A stretch of 64,000 bases of DNA from Nocardia sp. NBC_00508 (GCF_036346875.1 NZ_CP107852.1:3534001-3598000); one strand, 5' to 3'. Positions 18,566 to 32,100 are shown, counted from the first letter of the stretch. The notes: a model not told the origin generated them from the sequence alone. Translations and numbers: made by a program.

Positions 18566-19960
18566 TCAGCCGGCCGAACCGTGGCGTTGCTGGAATCGTC
18601 GCTCGAACGCGGCGGTGAATTCCGCCGGAGGTACGGAGGACGACGACTGCTCGAACGTGCCGTCGTCGGCGACGTAGAAGATCGCCCGGGCGGATGCGGG
18701 TGCCACTGCAGGTGCAGGCACGTGCACCATCCAGCCGACGCTGAAGCGCTCGGCGGTCAGCTGAGCCAGCGGATATCCGGTGGTATCCAATTGTCGTCCG
18801 GTGATGTAGTCCCGCACCCGGCTGATCGCCTGTTCCGCGGGCATCGGCTCCGGCACCGTCGACATCAGACCGGCGACCGAGTACTGGTAGAGCGCACCAT
18901 CGATGTCGAAGCGCCCGTCATCGCCGAAGACCGCGACCAGCGTCTTGCGGGTTACCACGCCCGCCTCGGCGGCGGACATCAATGCTCTGATCGCGTCCGG
19001 GGCGTCCTTACCCTTGCTGTCGGCGAGGATGCTGGCCACGATCCCGATCGCGGTGTCGCGCGTCCACATGCCAGGCACCGCCGGAGCGCATTCGTGCGCC
19101 GCAGGGGACTGCCCGCGATACCAGCGCCCCGCCTCCCACCAGTAGCAGAACGACAGCAAGCCCGAAGCCGCGCGCGGGTTCAACACCGGGTCGGCCACCC
19201 ACTCGGGCGCACCGCCATAGAGTTCGGGCATCGGTGCGCCACCGTTGTACACCGCGTCCAACGTGGGCGCGTTCCACACGCCACCCGACAACACGGCCCG
19301 CCCGCCCGGAAGCACATGCAATGTCGATCCGCCGCGTGCGGTGCCCTCGAACAGGCCGACCCAGGGCAGCATCCGCGGCCCCCAATCCGACTTCGCGGCC
19401 ACGAACGCGGCCGCGATCGTGGTCCACCGCGTCCACATCTGCGGGAACGGCGGAAACTCGTTCTCCGCGAGCACCGCCCACACCTGTTCGGACCGATCGG
19501 CGCGAGCCTGGGCAGCCGCCTGTTGCGGGGTGCGTCGCTGCCGGTCGTCGTGACCGATATACGCGGCCAACCACACCGGTACTTTGTCGCGCGGGTATGC
19601 CTCGAGGTCGGCGCGATACGCCTCAGGAACGAACAGCTGCCCGTCCGGGAAGGGCTCGTCGCCGTAGTCGTAGGCGGCCTCGATCTCGCCCGAGCTGGTC
19701 ATCGTCACCAGCAATCGCCACCACGGTCCGGCGCTCGACTCCGCCGCGATGGCCCGCAACTCCCGGACCAGCGCGACCACAACCTCTGGTGGATCGACCG
19801 ACATCGCCTGTTCGCCGATGGAATACACGAGACGGGAGATCTCACCCGCCACCGTGATCGAGAAGACCCCGTCCACCCGCTGCCACCCGGCAGGTGCGGT
19901 CGTCACTAGCGCACGGGCGAGTGGATGCTCAGCGGTCAATCCACCGGGTTCGTCTGCCAC
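18566..19960 (-). CDS. companion of the giant protein; candidate immunity protein with YrhB/Imm35-like C-terminus
   Basis: About 464 residues with no signal peptide or membrane span. The N-terminal third contains a strand-rich segment with the pattern DYGDEPFPDGQLFVPEAYRA, which recalls immunity and companion proteins of actinobacterial T7SS toxins. The middle third is a beta/Trp-rich region of unknown type. The last 85 residues match the outline of YrhB/Imm35 immunity proteins: an initial helix (A-I-S-R-V-R-D-Y-I), then F-x-V-G-W-M-V-H-V, then A-I-F-Y-V-A-D-D-G-T-F-E-Q-S and a final helix. The GTG at 19960 has an ideal GAGGAG site six bases upstream; TTG at 20002 also opens the frame. It lies 152 bases downstream of the giant gene on the same strand, where immunity genes usually sit. 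The function is inferred. Confidence 0.6.
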   Translation of the reverse strand: MADEPGGLTAEHPLARALVTTAPAGWQRVDGVFSITVAGEISRLVYSIGEQAMSVDPPEVVVALVRELRAIAAESSAGPWWRLLVTMTSSGEIEAAYDYGDEPFPDGQLFVPEAYRADLEAYPRDKVPVWLAAYIGHDDRQRRTPQQAAAQARADRSEQVWAVLAENEFPPFPQMWTRWTTIAAAFVAAKSDWGPRMLPWVGLFEGTARGGSTLHVLPGGRAVLSGGVWNAPTLDAVYNGGAPMPELYGGAPEWVADPVLNPRAASGLLSFCYWWEAGRWYRGQSPAAHECAPAVPGMWTRDTAIGIVASILADSKGKDAPDAIRALMSAAEAGVVTRKTLVAVFGDDGRFDIDGALYQYSVAGLMSTVPEPMPAEQAISRVRDYITGRQLDTTGYPLAQLTAERFSVGWMVHVPAPAVAPASARAIFYVADDGTFEQSSSSVPPAEFTAAFERRFQQRHGSAG

Positions 19961-20112
19961 GTCGTTCTCCTCATCCGTGCTGAGTGGCTCGCCACCACGC
20001 AATTCCAGAGCTGAATATTGCCATCGGTTTCGCGCCTGATGTCACTGCGGAACCGCCTGTCCGTGGAAGCTTCCGCCGCACTCCCAAGCGCGTGGTGGTC
20101 GGCTGTCGGTGG

Positions 20113-23100
20113 TCAGACCACGACCGCCGTCAACACGATGCTGTCCTGGACGAGGAACCGGCCGTGCAGTGTTCGCGGCAGCGGCGGCCCGCCGTCGACG
20201 GTGCTGCGGTCGTCCACCAACAGCTCCGCGGTGAAAGTGCGAGTCTTCGGATCGACGGTGACGAGCGTGTCCTTGATTCGCAGTCCTTCCCGTTCGGTCA
20301 GCGGGAACCAGGCCTTGAAGACGCTTTCCTTGGCCGAAGCCAACAATCGGAGCCAATGAATGCCGTCCCGGGTACCCATCTCGGCGAGCCACGCCTGTTC
20401 CTCGTCGCGAAAGTGGGCTTCCACATCGTCCAGCGCCACATTGTTCTCGGCATCCACCCCCACTGAACGGAACCGGTCGGCCGAGGCCGCCACCGCCATC
20501 GCATAGCCGTTGGTATGAGTGATGCTGCCGACCACTCCATCCGGCCAGCGCGGCATCTTCCGCAGCTGGCGAGTCACGGCCGTGGAATCCTGCAGGATCG
20601 GAGTGTCCGGCAATCCCAACTTGTGCATTGCTCGCCTCGCGCAGGTTCGCCCATTGGCGAGTTCTTTTAGCCGCTTGCCGGTCTCGCGTCCCGTCAGCAA
20701 CGTCTGCTGCTCTTCCGGCAGTAGCACCGCGGTCGGATCCTCGCCGACGATCTCCGCCGCCATCACCCCGGGGGGCAAACCGAGACCGTCGACGAGCATG
20801 CCCACGCCACCGGCTGGTTGCTCAGGTGTGTGCCTGCCAGTCGTATGTGGAGCCCCGGTCGGTCGGGCAGGGTGGTGCTCGGTGGAGCCGTCCCCGGCGG
20901 GGCCGGGCGGATCAATAAGTGGGCGGCTACCCAGGCTGCTGTCCACTCCCGGGAGCGCCGCAGCGGTGTTTCGGCAGGCCGCACAGTTATCCAGGTGCTC
21001 CTTGACCTCGGCCCCGACCTTTCGGCCCAGACCTCTGAGTACCCACATGCCGAGCTGCTCCGCTGTGGAGCGGCATGACTTCGGCAGGTAATGAGATAGA
21101 TCGTGGAGCAATACCCGGCCGGCTACTACACCCGTGCGGCGTAGGTATGGACCGACGACCAAATCCAAGTACTGCTGCTCCCACCGTTTGCAGGCGATCT
21201 TGGTGAAGATGACATAGGTCAGATAGCGGTGGCGCAGGAACTCGGGCGACTGCGACGGGAAGTCGCGAGAGGCGGGATAGTGCACGCCCCACAGTGCATC
21301 CTGGCCGTACAGCCCATCGCGGCCGTTCAGCCCATCGTGGCCGTTCAGCCCATCGTGGCCGTTCAGCCCATCGTGGCCGTTCAAACTCAGCCACAATGCG
21401 TACTCTTGCGGAGTGAGGACAGGATCATGCTCCGCCCCCATGAGGGTGTAGCCCCTTCCATAACGTCCCGCCACCATCAGGTTGTGACCTTCTGCGCGCA
21501 GCAGTCGTCCCCCGTTGTAGGACAAGTTTCCCCGGCGAATCTCGTCGGTCTGAGGCAGCTCATCCATGGACACCGCCGCCAAGAACCGCCCGAAGGGCGT
21601 TCTCAGGTCCACATTGGCGGGAGATGCCTCGCCTACCGGCATGCTAACCGGCATGGTCCGGTACTTCCCGGCATCGATCTCCCCACGGCCCGGAATGACC
21701 CGGCGTTGCTTCAGCAGCAACGGTCCGGGCGTTGCATTGGGCGCCTTCAGCCATATCTCGGCTGCGAGCGTCAACCGTACGGCTACGCCGAGCGTCTTAT
21801 AAACCGGGGCCCGTAGAGTCGCCCGCCTCCTCATCCAGTCTTTTCGCTCTTCGCTTTCGAGCCACGCAAGGCCGGATAACTCCCCCTCCCGTGCCCTCTC
21901 GAGGCTCCAGAAGTACCAGAAGCTTTTCCTGTACGGAAGCAGCTCTTCCATAAGCTCTTCGAGAGTCGGATCGGCGGGTATTACATGGGCATCGGGCACT
22001 ATCAGGCTGCTGGTCGGGTCGGCGGGCACTATCAGGCCGGCCGGAACGATCCGAATGCTGCCGTTGCCGGCGGTTTCGCGCGCGGACAAGATCAGGCGGC
22101 TGCCGGTCGACGCGTCCGGCAATGGGGAACCCAGATGCTCTGGGCGTTCACGCTCACGGATCCCAGCTCGGCCAGGGGGCGCGGCTCCTCGTGCCGGACG
22201 GTGTGCAGGCCGTCCGCGTCGGGCGGGATGGGCAGTGCGCCTGTTGGCGGGACTCGTTGGTATGGGTTCGATCGACGGTTCTCGGACCGCTGCCTGCCCC
22301 TGGCCGGCGGGCATGTCCTTTGCGCCGCCCCAGCGAGGGACCCGGGGGTGAAGTTCGGCTTGGTTGCCCGGCCACGGTGGTGGCGGCTGGCCGGGGAGCC
22401 AGAGCGGATGTTGGGGCTTGGGCTTGTCGGGAAGGTGCGCGAGCCGGGGTCCGTGGGGCAAGGGCTGCGTCGACCCAGGTTCCCATCCGGTCATGTCGAG
22501 GGTGCGGCGCCATTCCAGAACCGGGCTCCACATCGGATCCCAGTCATCGACCGAGGTTGCGATCCGGCCGTGACCCGCGCATGCCGAGCGCTGCGGCGGA
22601 CTGGTTGTGGTCGCCCGATAGATCGTGATCTTCTCGGATTCGCCCGCGTCGGAGATCTTCGACACGTCGGGGCCTCGAAGGGCTCCCACGGACAGCTCCG
22701 GAGTTTGACGCGGACGAACGACGGTTGCGGCTTCGGAACCGTCGTGCTGGTATCCGAACGGATCATGCGAGCGGCGGGGAGTCGCTGAAAGCGTGGCCAG
22801 TGCCGGGCCCGTCCATGCCTTGGCGTTGACCTCGACGATCGCCACCGGTACAAGCGGGCGTGCTTCTCCGGTGACATAGAAGTGCGGGGAGTAGGACCGC
22901 CGGAACTGGTCGGCCTCGAAGAACAGGACGTATCCCCGGTGCCCCGGGCTGGTCACCGTTTCGCGATCGGCTCGCCCCAGCAAGAATGTCTCCACGATCT
23001 TGGTGCGATCGGGTGAATAGTGCTGGCATCCACCGGAACTGTTGCCCGGCCACACGCACAAGCCGAAGAACAGCGCCCGGTTGATCTCGGTCGTGCCGAA

Positions 23101-26100
23101 TGCCCGCACGTCCGCTTGTGATGTGCCGAGCCAGGTCGCGAACTGGAACGGAAGCTGCGGAACAAGCAGGGGGAACGGGCGATAGCTACCGTGCGCGACA
23201 TAGCCGTCGGCGAGGAACTGCTCTACGACGCCTCGGTTGCCGTCTGGCCGTGATCCGGCACGGATCAGCGGTGGCAAGTGTCCGGTCTCGTGCGCGTCGG
23301 CGATATAGAGCCCGGGCCCATCCTGGGCCGGATTGCCGGGCTTCCGGTTCGGCCGTTCCCCGACTCCCCTTCCTTCTGGGTTCGGGCCTTTGACATGGAG
23401 TGGGCCGAGTGGTTGCACGGGCGGCTGTGGCACCGCATTCGGTTGGTTGTTCCATGCTTGGGGGTCGAGGGCGTCGATTCCGACCGCTGCGCGGTTATCG
23501 GGTATCCGGCCCTGTGGATTTGCCGGGTGTGCCGGTGCTCGATCGGTTACGGGGTCCGGTTCGGCGGGGTTGTCTCCGGTCGACGCGTCTGCTGTTGGTG
23601 CCGGTGCCGCAGTTGCGGGTGCGGTCGGGGCCTGGTCTGTGGTGTCGGCTGGTGACGTCTCGTGCCCTGGTCCGGGTGTGTGCCCAGTTGGATCGGTGCT
23701 GGATCCGAATCCAGGGTTCAATTTCAATGTGATGAATCGTGGCCGGTACTTCGACACATTGTTGAGGACGCCCTTGAAGTTCAGGCTGTTCACGTTGTAG
23801 CTGACGATCAGTGTGTCTCCGGACCGGAGATCGGGATGCTCGTGAGCGTTATAGGCGTATACGTTCGGGTCGCCGAATGAGCCAGTGGCGCCGGCTTCGG
23901 GCGCCCGGTAGACCAGAGTCGGCGAGGTGAACGGGCCGGTCGGCGAATCCGCCAGGTAGGCCCAGATCTCGGAGTTGAACACCGTTGTGGTGTCCTGGGT
24001 GATCAGTAGGTAGCGGCCGTGCCAGCGGGTCACACTGTACTCGTTGGCTACGCCGGGCATGATGCGGGCGGAATCGTTTTCGTTTGCCGACCAGCCAGTT
24101 CCGTCGAAGAACTCCCATGGTGCGCGAAGGTCGTCGCCGCGTACCCGGGCCACGTGCATGTACTTGTCGGTGCCCGATTCCTCAGTGCCGTAGACGTAGG
24201 TGTGGGTGCCGTCGTAGTCCAGCCACGCCGACCACGCGACCCCCGCGTTCGAGGGCATAGGAGTGGTGTCGATCAGGCTGAGGTCCTCGGCGTTGAATCT
24301 TGCCAGCAGGTTGTCAACCCAGGTGATGTTCATTCCGCGGCCTTTACGGAGGAACCGGATGAACATGATGTTCACGGTTTGGCCGGTCACATATCCGCCG
24401 CCGAGCCAATAGAATTCGCCGCGGTCGGCTTGGATCACCGGTCTCGGGACATCCGCTGTCCCGTTGTGCACCGTCGACAATTCACCGTGGTGGTCCACCA
24501 CGAACGCGTTGTTCACCATCTTGAAAGGCCTGGGTCTCGACCCATCCGGATTCACCGCTCCGAGGAACACATCGGAGAACATCCACAAATGCCGGCCGTC
24601 CGGTAATAGCCGCGAGTACGTGCTGTCCGCGCCCGTCCACTCGCCACCGGTGTCGCCGTACGATGCGAACATGGTCGTAAGTTCCTCATGGGGAACCGCT
24701 TCGATGACCAGCTCCACCTCTTCGGGGGATACGATCTTCACGTTCTTCTCGTGAGCGACATACGCCATGCCGGTGGTGCGCTGGGGTACAGCTCCCTCGT
24801 TATCCCGCCGCTTTCTTCCGGGGGGTGAGGTGTCGGAGTCGGCAGGTCCCGGGCCATTCGGCGTGGCTGGGGCGGGACCATCGTCCTTGCGCGATTCGCT
24901 TGCCGTGTCTTCGATCCCCCGTGGGATTCTCACTCCGAACCAAATTGCACCCTTCATGACGAGCTCGCCGAGCTGGGGGTTGTCGCCGGTGGTCATCACG
25001 ATCTCCCGAGGCGACGGGTAGTCGTGGACCGGTCCCTCGAGTCTGTTCAGGAGAGTGTCCAGCTGCTCCTCATCACCGGACGTGGCCTTGGTTCGGATCT
25101 TTCGGATGCTCCGTCTCACGTTGTCCACCGATATGGTCAGCAGCACCGGTTCGGGATCCCACGTAAAGTCCTTTACCCAAACGACGCTACCGTCCTCGCC
25201 ACCGGCCTCGATGTAGATCCGTTCGACTCCGGAACGGAGATAATAGTCTTCTATCGCTGCGGCGAAGGCAGTCGAGAATCCTTTTCGGCGTGCATCTTTC
25301 TTGAGCTCGAGCGAAATGTTGTGGACGACTATCCGATTCTGATCGTCGCGATAGATCGTCCGTTCCAGCTCGCCCACCTGGACATGATTGTCGTCGAAGA
25401 TCTTTCCTGACATCGCGATGACGACGCCCCCTGCCAGCCTGATGCCGGTAGACAGAATTGGTGCGCCGGTCGTCGTCGTGCCAAGGATTTGGTCGTCAGC
25501 GTAATCCGACGGGTCCGGAACTACATATGACGCGTCGATCTGTCGCACATGGTACGGGCCATATCGCCCTTCGATGCCGCTGAGCTTCCTCGTCAGAACG
25601 TCGTCGTCGCGATCCTCGGCGCGGACGTCCAATAGCTCTCCGAATGGTGGGACCGATGACAGTTCCGGGAACTCGGTGGCCGTCGATTCGGAACTGCCCG
25701 TGGCCACATCGGTTTCGCTGGCTGCGCTTTCGTGAGCTGCCGGTGTTTCCCTGTGTCCGCGCTGTCGCTGCGCCCCATGGCCGCCTCGATTCTCGGCCGG
25801 CCGGTGGTTCGCCGCGTCCAGCACTCGGCGTGCACTTGGCGAGGGTTCGACCGCTGTCTCTTCCCTGGGCGACGACTCGGGTTCGATTCGTTGTCCATCG
25901 GGCTCGGTCTGGGAGGCTGCTGGTGGAGCGTCGTGCGGTTCAGGCTGTTGCGGTGCCGCACGTCCGTCTCGATTCGCGGCTGGCGGGTGGTCCGGTCCCC
26001 ATTCTCGGCCGTCGTCGGGGTTGTGGTGGAAGGCCAGTGCGGGATCGAGTCTGGGGAACCCGCGCCTATGTCCGAACGGTTGACGATGCTGCCGGAGTGG

Positions 26101-29100
26101 GGGGAGGTCGAGTGCGGCGCGTTCGTCGACGGCGTCGTGGAAAGACACTGTTGGGCCTGACTTCGGCCCACTGCCGCCCGGGCTCGCCTTCGTTCCGGTC
26201 GGGTTGCTCTCCTGAGCCGACCGCGTCGTCTCACTGGCGGTGGGCTCGGTGACGGCATCTGGCCCAGTGGGTTCCTGCGCAGGCGGCCCGGCATCAGGCG
26301 ATGTGCCATCGTTCGGTGCTGGTCTGCCGTTCTCGCCGAAGAACATTGCGTCCACGCCCGGCAGATCTGGCGATTCCGCTGACGGAACGTGGTTGGCCCG
26401 CAACACGCCTTCGCCCGGATCTCGAAGCTCCACCCGGTCGGTCCCGCTATCGGCGACACGGCGCACCAGCAAGTAGGGGCCGTCGTCCTCGACTACCAGC
26501 GCCGATATTCCGTCACCCTGCCGGTCGCCATGGCTGTCCAGCGACTGTCCCCACTCCCTGAGCCGGGCGATGACCTCGTCGACACCGTTGAAATGTCGCA
26601 GCCGCCCGCCGGTCGCGGCTTCCACAACGCCTGCTGTCGTGTCTTCAGGGCGGAGACGAGCAGGCACCACAATGTCGTCGCGGCTGGTGACGTCCCGGAA
26701 GTCCTCCAAGAGCAGCAGAACATGCCGGCCGTCCTGGGCCACTGCGGCCTCTCTCTTCGCCCACTGTGCCAAGGTCTGCGCCGGTGAGGACCCATCACGG
26801 GTCACTGTCAGCCAGTGCAAGATCCGCGCTGGATGGGTCAGCGCCAAGAACGATTCCACCGCACCGGCTCTCGCCCCTTCCGCAAATCCCTCGCTGGGAT
26901 GGAATATCTTTGCCTCGGGGTTCGGATTCTTGAATGCGTAGCCGGGGAGTTCGGCCAGCCATTCGTCGAATCCGAGATTCGCCGGTATCAAACCCTCGTC
27001 GAGATAGAGCTGGTGGGCAACCCGCATGATCTCCAGCGCCTGAGTCTGCAGTTTCCAGTTGTCATAGGCCGCTATCACGTGGATGAACTCGTGATGAGTA
27101 GCCTGGCTGACCCAGTCCTCCCACGACTCCGCGAGATAATGATCCGATTGATACTGCGCCCAGTCCTGCGCTAATTCCGGATCGGTGAACATGCCCTTGT
27201 TGAGCCTGACCGACGTGAAATGGTCTCTGGCATCGGGGGTCGTGGACCCGAAAGACTCGGTTACACCCCACTCCTCGTCGATGTCGTCGAACCCGTAGTC
27301 CCGCAGGGCGAACCGGCCTCCGTGTTCAGCGATCAGGGCGCGCAGCTTACGGTCTGCGGACTCGACGGCGGCTAGAGGGACAGCCGGATCTTTCCACCCC
27401 AGCATGCGTATTTGGTGATCGTCCTCCAGTCTGCGGACAACATCAGCCTTGGCCTCGAGGTCTCCCATCGGCCGGGTATCGGTGACCGCACCGTTGCCCT
27501 CGGCCGCCCGCGGTTCGTCGAATCGTGCGCGGACCTCACCCCATTGCTCGACAGTCCAGCTGGTGGCCGAACCGAGCGGCGCCAGCACCTCTGCGCCGAT
27601 CTGGTCCCGGCTGTACAGCGGCACATACCATTCGAACTCGACGGCGACCTCGCGTGGTGGACGGTATTGATTCACCTCGAATGAGATATGCAGCGATCGG
27701 GAACCCGCAATCGTGGGCATCCGCAGTGTGAGCGTTGCCCTCATGTCGTGCAGGGCCTTACTCTGTTCGGAGCCCGGAACGTTCGCACTTTGCAGCGCGT
27801 CGCTATAGCTCGTCATATACCGCACTGCGTTGAGCCCGGCCGCGCGTACCAGCTCGGAGGCCGCCTCGATGTGAGCCGGATCTTGCCAGCCCTGCTCGCG
27901 CATCATGTCACCGACGGCCGTTGCCACCGCCTCCACGTCCTCCTCCTCCCGCAGGCCATCGGATGCGAAGAACGGGAGGAAATCGAGGGTCAGTTCCGGA
28001 CCCAGAAGTCCCGCATTCGTCGGCAGATCCCGTACCGCGGCCACGGCAGCCTCATCCGGCCAGGGATTGGACAGCAGGTCCGAGTAGCGCACTCCGTTGT
28101 TCGGGCGATTCGAGTTCGAGGCCACGGGATAGTCCGGCACCGAACCGATATCAGCTGTGGTGGCAGCGTCTTCGGTTGGCTGCTGGGCCTGTGGTTCGGG
28201 TTCCCGGTCGGGCCGTCCTCCGACTCCCCATCCTTCTGGGTTCGGGCCTTTGACATGGAGTGGGCCGAATGGTTGCTCGGGTGGCTGTGGCACCACATTC
28301 GGCTGGTCGTTCCATGCTTTGGGGCCGAGGGCATCGATTCCGAACGCTGCGCGATTTTCGGTTATCCATCCCCGTGGATTTGCCCCTGGTGCTCGGTCGG
28401 CACCGGGTGCCACGACCTTGCCGGTGCTGTTCGGCACGTTGTCTGTTGGCGCCAGTTCCGCCGTTGCGGCTCCGGCCAAGTCCGCGGTGCCATCCGGTAA
28501 GGTTCCATGCCCAGCATCGCCCGGATGCGGATGCCCCGGCACCCCGCGTACACCTTCGGTGGGAGCCTCCCGTGTCCCGGGATGATCGTCGTTACCGATG
28601 ATTCGTTCTCGCTTGGCGACCGCCACGATCTGCTCTGGGTCACCGTGGACGCCGAGTTTGACCCGGATGCGGTCGAAGCTGTGATTCACCTTACTCAGCG
28701 CGATACCGGCGGACTCTGCGATCTGTCTGCGAGATAGGCCTTGCGCGGTGAGCTCGAGCACTTTGACGTCGGTATCGGACAGACCATGACCTCTGGGCGG
28801 TATCGGCGCAAGAAGCGGGGTCGGCGTCTCCGCGTCAATCGTCACCGGCTGACTCGCGGACGTGGTCGGCCATCGGTCTCGACTCGTCACCTTCGTGCCC
28901 AACCCGCGGGTGCTGACCAAGTATCCCTCAGCGCTCAACCGCCGATAGGCCTTCTCCACCGGTCTTCTCGACGTGTACAACAAGGCGCCGAGTTGCTCGG
29001 CCGTAGGCAGCATCCGACCTGGGGACAGCTGGTCTGACAGGAGCGCATGACGCAACGCAGACGAGACCATGAGGACTATGTCGCCCCCGGACGCCTTCAG

Positions 29101-32100
29101 CAACTCCTCTTTCGATGCCTCCGCGGTGAAGATTTCCAGCAACTCTTCGGGAGTCACCGGTGAACCGACGTCCGATGGCGGTGTGCTGGGCCATTCGTCG
29201 CGGCTCGCAATCGTCGTTCCGAACCCACGCTGGATCACCACGTAGCCCTCATGGGCGAGCTGCTGATACGCGATATCCACCGGGGCTCTGGACGACAGGC
29301 CCAAATGCTCGGCGAAGGCATCGTCGGCGGGCAGCATGCGGCCTTCGGCCAGTCGACCCGACAGAATCGTTGCGCGCAACCGCTGAGTCAGCGCCTCAGA
29401 CCAACTGATCCGGCTGACATCCTGCGCGAACGTAGTCCTCGACCCGGTTGCGTCGAGGGCCTCTAGCAGCTCTGCCGGGGTCACCGGGAGGATCTTTGCG
29501 AAAGCGTGCACGGCGCGGCGCCGCAATGACTTGGCAGCGTCGGCCGTACGGTTGGCGCTGATCGCGGCCGTCGCGTCGGCAACCGGCAGACCCTGCAGGA
29601 AACGGAGCTCTAGGTACTGCTCATAGTCGGGGTTGCCGAGTTGTTTGATGGTGCGCCGCAGCCGTTTCAGCTGGCGCTCGTCCGCATGGGCGGCTGCGTC
29701 CACAGCTGCCTTGGCAGCTGCTTTGACCGCCGCCAATGCCGCACCGTCCGGTTGCGGTTCTGCCGAGCCCTCGATTAGGCCCTCGGGCGTCGCGGAGGCG
29801 GACTCCGCGGCTGGTTGCGTGTGTGCTGCATCCGCATCGGGATCATCGGGGGACGCCTCGGCTTCGAGTGGATTCGGGATGACGACAGCAGTGAGAATCG
29901 TTCCGTCCACGGTGAATCGGCCGGACACCTCGGTCAGCGGCCGTCCGGATTCGGTAACGGCCGGTGTCAGCAGACGGGCGTGATGGGCCGGTTCGTCGGC
30001 GTTGGAACGTATTGGGGCCGGCTCTTTTTCACCGTGGCCAGGAGAAGTCGCGGCATCAGAATTGCGGACCTCGAACCATACGGCCTGGCGCCAGCCCGGC
30101 TGTGAACGTTCGAACAGGTCCACACCGGACCGCGCAAGTCCCGAATCGCCCTCTGCCGTAACCGGACCGGGCAGGGCGGCGACGTGATCGCGCGTCGTGT
30201 CGAGCAGGGTGACGCGCAGCATGTCGGCGGTGGTCTCCGCGGTAACCTGCACCTTTCCTTTGCGCTGTACCAGCGCGTCGGTCACCATCGCAGTCAGTGC
30301 GGAACAGGCGGCCATCGCCTGCTGGCGTGACAAGTTGGGAAACTCCGCGGACAGCCAAGCCGTGGCGTCATCGGCTGCCGCGGCTGCCGCCTCGGAGTCG
30401 TACTGGGTTTCCTCGACGCGCACGACAAGTTCGGTTCGATGTGTCCGCGCGTCGGTGGTCTGCGCATGTCGGGTGGTCGACGCCGGGGTGTCCGCCAGCG
30501 GCCGTGTGCTGCTGCTGTCGGCCCATGCGGCGCCGGACTCGGACAGCCAGGTGGTGATCTTTTCGTGCAGTGCGCCGAACGCCGCGCCGGCCACGGCCGG
30601 ATTCGATCCCAGACGGGCCATGGTGTATCGGGCGGTGTCACCGCGCTCGTTCAGTGTGATGGTGGCCGAGGCCGAATCGTTGCCCATCGGATTGATATCG
30701 AAGGTGAGCGACATGCCGTCGGTTGTCGACTCGAGGCCGGTGAGATCCGCCCAGAAGACTACGTCATCGCCTTGCCCTTGCTGGACGACGCCGTAGCCGG
30801 CGATCAGTCGGTGAGCGTCTCGCCCGCGGCTGCGCAGCAGCTGATCGAGCGGCATCTCCGACGTCCGGCCGCGCCACAGCGCACCCTGGCGCTCGTTGCC
30901 CAGCTCGTCGAATGCGCATCTGCTGAGATCGGCCTTGTTCTGCAACAAAGCGGCCAGAATATTGGCGGGGATCATCGGGTCCTCGTTCCACTCCCCGAAT
31001 TCCCAGAAGAACGCCTCGATCTCCGTGGGCCGACCGCTCACCTTCCATGTCCCGAAGCCGATCACGTCGTCGAGTGAGCCGCCGTCCTCGACGAACGCCG
31101 CAAGCAGCTCATCGTGCCAGCAGTTCGCGGTGACGAACGTTTCCGTCGACAGCAGCAGGAATGGCTGACCCTGTTCGTTCTCGGTGTGGTAGGGCTCATC
31201 GTCCGGTCCGAGGAACGACCCGTTCGAGTCCACTGTCGGCCGAACCAGTTCGACCTCGGATGCGCTGACAAGCGGGATGGTCGGCGGGGTAACCGTTTTG
31301 TATCCCGTATCACCCGGCCTTCTACCGTCGTCCGGGGCTCGGTGTGGCTCATCGTCTTCGGGGGGTAGTGCGCCGGCATCGGCTGGTCGTAGGGCCCGGG
31401 CGCGTGTCATGTCAGGGTCGGTGGGAGCGAAGTCTTCCAGCTGTTGCTGTCGGGATTCCAGGGTGCTGCCGTCATCCTGGCGGGTCAATCGCAGGACGTG
31501 GGTGGTCTGTGCCGTGAACGGCGGGTTCTCGGGGGCGAACACCGCTTTCGGTTGCGCTGCTTGCCGGTCGTGGATCCAGATGTGTGTGCCGTCGTTGTGC
31601 AGCAGGAACAGGTGTCCGATTGCTTCGCCGACTGGGCGGGCGTTGACCAGCATTCCCGCGCCGGGCCCCAAATCGGTCATGAGCTGCGCTATTTCACTGA
31701 ATCCGCCATCGATCCGCTGGTGATGCGTCCCGGCCAGCCAGGACACCGCTGCTGGTGGTACGGGTCCGTTCTCCGCTACTGGTTGCTGCACGTCGAATCC
31801 GAGGTCCCGGGCATCCGCGAAGGCTCCAACCACACACGGGTGGTCTACGGCGCCGACCGAGGGCTGAGGGACGCCTGCGGCGGCCCCAGCGGCTGTGGTC
31901 GCCTGTGCGGTCATATGCTTCATCAGCAGCGAATAAAGCACTCGCTGCCCGTCGGTGGGCTTCGGTCGCTCTCCGTCGACGGGATCCCCCGATTTGAGTA
32001 CCACTGCGATGACTGACTCTGCCAGAGCTGCTCTCTCGTCCAAGTGCAGATCTCGGAAGGGCGACGAGTGATCATCGCGGTAGCGAGCGTGGCGACTGTG

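Noticed and set aside
21303..21384. Possible CRISPR or intergenic repeat
   Set aside because: 18-bp units without spacers within an open frame, encoding NGHDGL.
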